Shown here one piece after another: positions 22,912 through 27,727 of a DNA stretch of 27,727 nt (position 1 is the first letter of the stretch; each line of letters starts with the position of its first letter). Below the pieces are notes generated by a model. It had not been told where the DNA came from. It searched no databases and saw only the letters and a program-made list of their open reading frames with translations. The position numbers and the translations under genes are program-made. This DNA comes from JBBDIP01 sp040880305 (lineage in GTDB: Bacteria > Bacillota > Sulfobacillia > Fermentithermobacillales > Fermentithermobacillaceae): contig JBBDIP010000030.1 of NCBI GenBank assembly GCA_040880305.1, positions 1 through 27,727 on the forward strand. Reading direction: 5' to 3'.

Positions 22912-24246
22912 CTAGAACTCGGTGGTGCCCGTGAAGTTGAAGCCCTTGACTTTCAACGCGGGACACATGACAGGCAAGAACCCGCCCATTTCCCTTTCGG
23001 CCGACAACGCCTCCACCCTTGACAGCGCTCCCAGCACACTCTCAGTAAACCGCAGGTTTCTGAGTCCCCTGACGATCCTGCCGTCTTCAATGAGAAACGT
23101 GCCGTCCCGCGTCATGCCCGTGATGACGGCCTTCACCGGGTGCACAGGGTTCACGTAGTGGAAGCGGCTGACCAGGATGCCCCTCTTGGTGGACGCGATC
23201 ATCTCCCCCACGCTTGAGGTCCCGCCGGCCATGAAGAGGTTGGTGGGCAAGGAGCCGGTGAAACCCATCATTGAAACCGCATGGCCGGTTGACTCTTTGG
23301 CTTCTCTGCCTGCCGTCAGCGAGTTGTAGACCACGCCGCGGGCCACACCGTTTTCGATCAGCATCACCTTGCGCTTAGGGACGCCCTCGAAGTCGAACGG
23401 CATTGGGAGCCCTGCAGGATCAAGCCCGTCGTCCCAAATGGTTATATTGTCTCCCACAACCTTCTGCCCCAAGGCGCCGGTCATGAAGCTCCTGCCTTCT
23501 TGGTAGGTCTCAGCCGAGAGCCCCAGAAAGGCAAGGTACATGAGCATTGATGCGACAGCGTGGGGCTCCATAACAACGTCGTATTCGCCCGCAGGCGCCG
23601 TGACGGGGCCTCTGGAGAGCAGGCATTTCTCTATGGCCCTTTCCGCAACGCGGGTGGGGTCAATACTGGCGACATCAAACGAATTGTCTTCGGCGTAGCC
23701 CGAGGAGTCGGGACTCATGGCGACGCAGGTAAGCGCGGCTCTGGTCTGGGCCGTATATGCCCTGACCCCCAGGGAGTTCGCGACCGCCAGTTCCCTCGTG
23801 TCTGTGGACAGCGCTCCCGCCACTCTCACGCCTTTCTCCCTTGCCATCGCGATCACGCGCTCCACGTAGGCCGCCCGCAGGTCCGGAGGGCACGCCGCGG
23901 TCGCGCGGGAGAAGCCCCCTGAAGTCTCAGGCGCACTTGAAGGGGAAGGCAGGCTGACGAAATCGGGGGTCTCCGGCGCCAGGCCGGCCATGCGGCAGGC
24001 CTGCCCGACAGCTCCGGACACCGCAGACTCATCCAGCTGGTTGACCGACGCGGAGCCGATCCTCTTCCCGTTGACGGCTCTCACTGTGACCTCGTAACCG
24101 GTCTCGCTTACGTTCTGATGTATGTAGTTCTCGCAGTAGCGGGTCACATATGAAGATCGTCCGTTGAGACCGGCCTCTGTTTGCGTGGCCGGAGAGTGTC
24201 TCAGGGCGGACTCGAGGAGGCTTACGGCTTCATCTCTTCCCAGCAC
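22912..24246 (-). CDS. TldD/PmbA-family protein, TldE-like
   Basis: A 444-residue member of the TldD/PmbA (U62) family. GTG at 24246 follows GAGGTGAGG and lies six bases past the stop of the PHP gene, so the two are probably coupled. The N-terminal half has the family's QNVSETGYEVTVRAVNGKRIG pattern near 43-63. I do not see the HExxxH zinc motif of TldD, so it is the TldE/PmbA-like type, which normally pairs with TldD to process peptides (microcin B17, CcdA). No TldD partner is in the window. The conserved C-terminal part includes GREAKESTGHA and GTSSVGEMIASTKRGILVSRF. Target peptides are unknown. Confidence 0.88.
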   Translation of the reverse strand: MLGRDEAVSLLESALRHSPATQTEAGLNGRSSYVTRYCENYIHQNVSETGYEVTVRAVNGKRIGSASVNQLDESAVSGAVGQACRMAGLAPETPDFVSLPSPSSAPETSGGFSRATAACPPDLRAAYVERVIAMAREKGVRVAGALSTDTRELAVANSLGVRAYTAQTRAALTCVAMSPDSSGYAEDNSFDVASIDPTRVAERAIEKCLLSRGPVTAPAGEYDVVMEPHAVASMLMYLAFLGLSAETYQEGRSFMTGALGQKVVGDNITIWDDGLDPAGLPMPFDFEGVPKRKVMLIENGVARGVVYNSLTAGREAKESTGHAVSMMGFTGSLPTNLFMAGGTSSVGEMIASTKRGILVSRFHYVNPVHPVKAVITGMTRDGTFLIEDGRIVRGLRNLRFTESVLGALSRVEALSAEREMGGFLPVMCPALKVKGFNFTGTTEF

Positions 24247-24252
24247 GGATCC

Positions 24253-25161
24253 TCACCTCTTGGTAGACGCGAGTTCCCTCAACGAGGAAACCACGGCATA
24301 GGGTACTACGGTGCTCCCGAGATCTCCTCCTTCGCCCGCCACACCTCCGTGGAAGTCCGAACCGCCGGTCGCGAGAAGCCCGTACTGACCGGCCAGGTCA
24401 AGGCACTTCCGGGAAGTGGAGCGGTCGTGTTCAGGGTGGAAGGCCTCGATCCCCATGAGCCCCTCATCCACTAGCTCGCCGAGCATGTGCAAGGCCTTGG
24501 ATGTGCCGGGGTGGGCCCAAACGGCCACGCCGCCTGCCCTGACTATGGCCCTAACCGACTCGCGGGGGGTGAGGTGCGACCGGTCCACGTAGGCCGGCTT
24601 GCCGATCCCCAGGTACCGGTCAAAGGCTTCCTTGATCGATTTCACGTAACCTTGTTCCGCCATGGCCTTCGCAACGTGAGGGCGGCCGACGGAGTCGCCT
24701 GCCGACAGCTCCATGACCCGGGCAAGGTCGACCGGCATCCCGAGACGCCCCAGGGCCAGGACCATCTGGTTGACGCAGTCCTGCCTGGACTCCTGCATCC
24801 GGTTCAGGAGGCTTTGGAAAGGCCCCTGTCCGAAAGGCACGTAGTAGCCCAGGATGTGGAGTTCCCGCCCGTTCCACTGGCTGTTGATCTCGACGCCGGG
24901 GACGATCTCCACCCCATCTACGATAAGAGGCCGCAGGACATCGGGAGATCCCTGCGGTGGGTAGAGAGAAAGAATGCCTGATATAGTGTCATGATCGCAG
25001 ATGCCGACGGATCTAAGGCCTTTGTCACGCGCGTAGCGGGCCAATGCGGTCGGGGTTAGACTCCCGTCGGAAGCGGAAGTGTGGGTGTGGAGATCGCAGA
25101 AATCCGCAGACAAAGCAAAAACGTCCCGGCGTGGGCCAGGACTAATGCTTGGGGTCGACAC
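24253..25161 (-). CDS. PHP-domain phosphoesterase (RNase AM / nucleoside-bisphosphate phosphatase type)
   Basis: A 302-residue PHP-domain protein. GTG at 25161 follows AAGGA and is two bases past the spoVS stop. Metal ligands are visible: Asp23-x-His25-x-His27 (DLHTHTSASDG), Asp56-His57-Asp58 (ICDHDT), Glu in VEINSQW, His in VWAHPG and GSDFHG near the end. This pattern is typical of the YciV/TrpH-type enzymes that remove 5' phosphates from short RNA or 3',5'-bisphosphonucleotides. It lies between spoVS and the TldE-like gene and near RNase Y and YmdB, a setting that would fit RNA turnover; the substrate is inferred. Confidence 0.88.
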   Translation of the reverse strand: MSTPSISPGPRRDVFALSADFCDLHTHTSASDGSLTPTALARYARDKGLRSVGICDHDTISGILSLYPPQGSPDVLRPLIVDGVEIVPGVEINSQWNGRELHILGYYVPFGQGPFQSLLNRMQESRQDCVNQMVLALGRLGMPVDLARVMELSAGDSVGRPHVAKAMAEQGYVKSIKEAFDRYLGIGKPAYVDRSHLTPRESVRAIVRAGGVAVWAHPGTSKALHMLGELVDEGLMGIEAFHPEHDRSTSRKCLDLAGQYGLLATGGSDFHGGVAGEGGDLGSTVVPYAVVSSLRELASTKR

Positions 25162-25163
25162 AT

Positions 25164-25466
25164 CTATTTCCTTGGTCCGACGATCAGTTTGATCGCTGTG
25201 CGCTCCTGCCCATCGATGAGGACGTCGGTGAACGCCGGTACGCAGACCAGGTCTATCCCGCTGGGTGCCACGAATCCACGCGCGATGGCGACAGCCTTGA
25301 TCGCCTGGTTCACCGCGCCTGCGCCGATGCTCTGGACCTCCGCGTGGCCTCTCTCCCGGATGACGCCCGCAAGGGCGCCCGCAACTGCGTTCGGATTACT
25401 CTTTGAGGATACCTTGAGTACTTCTACCGACGCCATTTCCCGGCGATCTACATTGCTTGCCCCCAC
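25164..25466 (-). CDS. spoVS: SpoVS, stage V sporulation protein
   Basis: A 100-residue SpoVS. GTG at 25466 follows GGAGGGG by six bases; an internal ATG (25436) would give the usual 85-86 residues but has a poor ribosome site, and an ATG at 25481 overlaps the good one. The core (LKVSSKSNPNAVAGALAGVIRE, GAGAVNQAIKAVAIARG, DERTAIKLI-type end) is near-identical to the Alba-like SpoVS of Bacillus. SpoVS affects late spore coat and cortex development and likely binds nucleic acid. A good promoter lies upstream (25544-25573). Confidence 0.97.
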   Translation of the reverse strand: MGASNVDRREMASVEVLKVSSKSNPNAVAGALAGVIRERGHAEVQSIGAGAVNQAIKAVAIARGFVAPSGIDLVCVPAFTDVLIDGQERTAIKLIVGPRK

Positions 25467-25543
25467 GCTTTTCCCCTCCATATGGTAACTATGGCGCTAC
25501 AAAAAGGTTGTGATCCTTCTAGTTATTGCCAGTTGCTGTTTTC

Positions 25544-25573
25544 ATTCTAACCGGGAAAGGCGAGGTTTGGCAA
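25544..25573 (-). promoter_or_regulatory. Strong sigma-A-like promoter of spoVS
   Basis: On the minus strand TTGCCA (plus 25568-25573), 18 bases, TAGAAT (25544-25549); each hexamer matches five of six consensus bases. The leader would be about 70 bases. In Bacillus spoVS depends on sigma-H; here a GAAGGATCA (near 25511-25519) resembles a sigma-H -35, but no matching -10 follows. Confidence 0.65.
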
Positions 25574-25587
25574 GACAATTGTACACA

Positions 25588-25609
25588 CTCTGAAAACGGG
25601 GAGTCAGAG
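25588..25609 (-). other. Weak hairpin after ymdB
   Basis: CTCTGA and TCAGAG pair around a ten-base loop four bases past the ymdB stop. No T-run follows, so it may at best be a weak terminator. Confidence 0.3.
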
Positions 25610-25612
25610 AGC

Positions 25613-26392
25613 CTATTCGCGGATCATGATCCTTTCCACGGTTCGGGCAGTGCCGCGTGGGTCAATGCTGCAAAAGACCCCGCACAACTGATTCCTGCCC
25701 TTCGCCGGCTCGTGTCTTACGGGGAGTTGAGTGAGGAAGTGCCGGAGGATGATGTCCCTCTTCACGCCGATGACGCCTTCCACGCTGCCGGTCATGCCGG
25801 CATCGGTTATGTAAGCGGTCCCGCCTGGCAGGATGGTCTCGTCGGCCGTCTGCACGTGGGTGTGGGTTCCAAACACCGCACTGACCTTGCCATCCAGGTG
25901 CCAGCCCATGGCGATCTTCTCTGAGGTGGCCTCTGCGTGGAAATCCACCAGCACGGTAGGGGTGGTCATCTTGAGTCGAGTTACCTCGGCGTCCGCAGTC
26001 CGAAAGGGGCAGTCAAGGCTTGCCGGGGAGAACACTCGACCGCAGACGCTGACCACGCCAATGGACTGACCGTTCCTGCACGAGAAAACCCCCGAGCCTT
26101 TCCCGGGGACGCCGGGAGGGTAGTTCAGCGGTCTCAGCACCCTCCGGTCGCTGTCAAGGAAGGAGAAAACCTCCTTCTTGTCCCATATGTGATTCCCGGA
26201 GGTCATAACGTCGACGCCGCAGGAGAAGATCTCATCAGCGACCTCGGGCGTGAGGCCGTTGCCCCCTGCGGCGTTCTCACCGTTGACAATGACGAAGTCG
26301 GCATCGTACTTGGATATGAGCGATGGGAGGATCTCTTTGAGGAAATCCCTGCCCGGCGAACCAAAAACGTCGCCCACGAATACTACGTTCAT
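25613..26392 (-). CDS. ymdB: YmdB, 2',3'-cyclic nucleotide phosphodiesterase
   Basis: A 259-residue metallophosphoesterase. ATG at 26392 follows GGGGGTAC. All metal and catalytic residues of the Bacillus protein can be placed: Asp8 (VGDVFG), Glu39-Asn40 (NGENAAGG), Asn67-His68 (GNHIWD), His152 (DFHAEATSEK), His177 and His179 (GTHTHVQTADE). It hydrolyses 2',3'-cAMP-like compounds and steers biofilm against motility in Bacillus; the gene usually follows rny, as here, but with one extra gene in between. Confidence 0.96.
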   Translation of the reverse strand: MNVVFVGDVFGSPGRDFLKEILPSLISKYDADFVIVNGENAAGGNGLTPEVADEIFSCGVDVMTSGNHIWDKKEVFSFLDSDRRVLRPLNYPPGVPGKGSGVFSCRNGQSIGVVSVCGRVFSPASLDCPFRTADAEVTRLKMTTPTVLVDFHAEATSEKIAMGWHLDGKVSAVFGTHTHVQTADETILPGGTAYITDAGMTGSVEGVIGVKRDIILRHFLTQLPVRHEPAKGRNQLCGVFCSIDPRGTARTVERIMIRE

Positions 26393-26419
26393 CCAGTACC
26401 CCCGATCCGACCTACATCT

Positions 26420-26968
26420 CTACTTGTCGAACACCAGGACCTTTTCGCCTTCCCGGAGCGCGACCAGTTTCCGCGTGCTCTGAAGGTCTTTGACCTGCTC
26501 CAGCATCTCTTGCAAGAAGAGCCTGGCCGACCAGGCGTAGTCCTCTGAACTGTCAGGCATCTCGACCTCTTCCGGCCCGACTACCAGTTTGGCCCTCTCT
26601 GATACCAGGTCGGTCGTGATGTTGAGCTCCTCCGGCGAGAGCGACGCCACGTCCCGTTCAACCTGGAAGCAGTAGAAGTCGCCCATGGTTTCCCAGGTAG
26701 CCTTGACGACACTGGGCGTCCTGCCCGTAAGGCGCAGGAACACCTCGATTGAATCGGCGTAGAGGCGAGATAAGGCTCTTCTCTGCCTGGTCCCGGCAGG
26801 ACCCCGGCACAGGAACACCAGTCCCAGAGCCTTCTTCTCGGGATCAAACGTCACCCTGGAAACCTGGGGGTAAGCGACCAAGAGAGTGGCCAGGATCTCC
26901 ACGTCCCGGCTGGACGGCCGCCTCTTCCTGATCTTTCCCTCCGCCTTCGCGAGCGCTCTTTTTGGCAC
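26420..26968 (-). CDS. Unrecognised 182-residue protein between rny and ymdB
   Basis: I do not recognise this protein. GTG at 26968 follows AGGAGG by six bases. The N-terminal 18 residues are very basic (MPKRALAKAEGKIRKRRP). Residues about 20-130 look like an alpha/beta domain: strands at VSRVTFD and LGLVFLCR, a helix around RALSRLYADSIEVFLRL, then strands at VVKATWETMGDFYCF. A helix near 145-160 (WSARLFLQEMLEQVKDL) and a final strand pair (KLVALREGEKVLVFD) follow. No membrane segment. It starts 14 bases after the rny stop and ends 27 bases before ymdB, so it should be co-expressed with both; a role in RNA turnover or in controlling those enzymes is an inference from position. It is not RecX. 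Confidence 0.75.
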   Translation of the reverse strand: MPKRALAKAEGKIRKRRPSSRDVEILATLLVAYPQVSRVTFDPEKKALGLVFLCRGPAGTRQRRALSRLYADSIEVFLRLTGRTPSVVKATWETMGDFYCFQVERDVASLSPEELNITTDLVSERAKLVVGPEEVEMPDSSEDYAWSARLFLQEMLEQVKDLQSTRKLVALREGEKVLVFDK

Positions 26969-26982
26969 CTCTAACCTCCTCG

Positions 26983-27727
26983 CTACCTGGCGTATCCCAC
27001 CGCCCTAGTCTCTCGAATCACAGTTACCTTAACTTGCCCAGGGTACTCGATATCTTTCTCTATCTTCTTCACGATGTCCCTGGCGAGACGCACCGCCCCC
27101 AGGTCGTCGATCTTGTCCGGCTTTACCATGATCCGGATCTCGCGCCCGGCCTGAATGGCGTAAGACTTCTCGACTCCCTCGAACGAGTTGGCGATCTCCT
27201 CCAGCTTCTCGAGACGCTTCAGGTACATCTCCAGCGTCTCGCGGCGGGCGCCCGGCCTGGCGGCCGAGATAGCGTCGGCTGCGGCAACCAGGAAAGCTTC
27301 GACCGATTCGGCCTCCACGTCGCCGTGGTGAGCTTCCATCGCCTTTATGACGTCGCCCGACTCTCTGTACCTGCGGAGGAGGTTCACCCCGATGGCGACG
27401 TGAGATCCTTCTACCTCGTGGTCCACGGCTTTCCCTATGTCGTGCAGAAGGCCGGCTCTTCTGGCTATCGCTACGTCGGATCCCAACTCGCTGGCCATGC
27501 TGGCTGCGAGGTGGGCGACCTCGACTGAGTGTTTGAGCACGTTCTGGCCGTAGCTGGTCCTGAATCTGAGCCTGCCCAGGAGCTTCACCAGTTCCGGGTG
27601 TAGCCCGTGAACCGAGAGGTTGAGGGCTGCTTGCTCGCCCTCTTGCTTGATAAGGGTGTCTACGTCTTTCTGTGCCTTCTCAACCATTTCCTCTATCCGC
27701 GCCGGGTGAATCCGGCCGTCCGAGACC
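26983..27727 (-). CDS. rny: RNase Y, C-terminal part (cut by window edge)
   Basis: The last about 247 residues of RNase Y; the frame runs open through the window end (SDGRIHPARIEEMVEKA continues upstream of the first ATG, so that ATG is not the start). The HD phosphohydrolase domain shows YGQNVLKHSVEVAHLA, GLLHDIGKAVDHE and EAHHGDVE, the metal-binding pattern of this endonuclease. The C-terminal domain with IQAGREIRIMVKP and a final RETRAVGYAR is complete. The membrane anchor, coiled coil and KH domain lie beyond the edge. RNase Y starts mRNA decay at the membrane in Gram-positive bacteria. Confidence 0.96.
   Translation of the reverse strand, partial: VSDGRIHPARIEEMVEKAQKDVDTLIKQEGEQAALNLSVHGLHPELVKLLGRLRFRTSYGQNVLKHSVEVAHLAASMASELGSDVAIARRAGLLHDIGKAVDHEVEGSHVAIGVNLLRRYRESGDVIKAMEAHHGDVEAESVEAFLVAAADAISAARPGARRETLEMYLKRLEKLEEIANSFEGVEKSYAIQAGREIRIMVKPDKIDDLGAVRLARDIVKKIEKDIEYPGQVKVTVIRETRAVGYAR

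Noticed and set aside
26420..26968. RecX for the gene after rny
   Set aside because: RecX often lies near rny in clostridia, but this sequence lacks RecX's repeated three-helix pattern and is instead alpha/beta-like.
1..27727. CRISPR array, insertion sequence, prophage, tRNA or rRNA gene
   Set aside because: Nothing with regular spaced repeats, transposase motifs, or tRNA-like cloverleaf was noticed by eye; a tRNA scan was not possible, so absence of a tRNA is not proven.

Overview
The window looks like a chromosomal segment of a spore-forming, flagellated member of the Bacillota, from a moderately GC-rich (about 60 % by eye) clostridia-like or deeper lineage. The evidence is gene content and order: sporulation genes spoVK and spoVS, a Gram-positive style mutS-mutL-miaA-hfq-spoVK-hflX-ynbB-lexA neighbourhood, and an rny-ymdB-spoVS neighbourhood. 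Purple-sulfur, CRISPR, phage or transposon features were not seen, and no rRNA or tRNA gene was recognised. Species cannot be named from this sequence alone. Only about a third of the genes appear to start with ATG; TTG and GTG starts placed behind good Shine-Dalgarno sequences are common.

Region 1 (1-2124): a two-LysM protein and a small acidic Trp/Tyr-rich protein on the minus strand, then lexA on the plus strand with two candidate LexA operators. Region 2 (2106-13300): a long minus-strand block read from right to left. A good promoter at about 13270-13299 starts miaB, then mutS, mutL, miaA, hfq and a small YHS-domain gene, closed by a hairpin terminator at about 5748-5768. After it come spoVK, hflX and the PLP enzyme ynbB, whose 3' end overlaps the 3' end of lexA. 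This block joins tRNA A37 modification (miaA, miaB), mismatch repair (mutS, mutL), RNA chaperoning (hfq) and ribosome/GTPase functions.

Region 3 (13405-16540): an orphan peptide-type ABC substrate-binding lipoprotein with a palindromic operator candidate at its promoter, and a lone flagellin gene. The flagellin leader carries a sigma-28-like promoter and two sequences that closely match CsrA binding sites, one in a hairpin loop and one on the Shine-Dalgarno. This is the most interesting regulatory signal I found. Region 4 (16537-19791): a sulfur-transfer group, with cysteine desulfurase overlapping thiI, and a divergent TtcA-type tRNA thiolase with three Cys ligands.

Region 5 (19788-22911): an unrecognised helical protein, a 700-residue ADP-forming acyl-CoA synthetase (likely ATP-yielding acid production in fermentation) and a small charged protein. 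Region 6 (22912-27727): minus-strand genes rny (cut by the window edge), an unrecognised 182-residue protein, ymdB, spoVS, a PHP-domain phosphoesterase and a TldD/PmbA-family protein. The unrecognised gene between rny and ymdB is the best candidate here for a new component of a known pathway. I did not find a convincing wholly new multi-gene system. There is no gene-free stretch longer than 300 bases.
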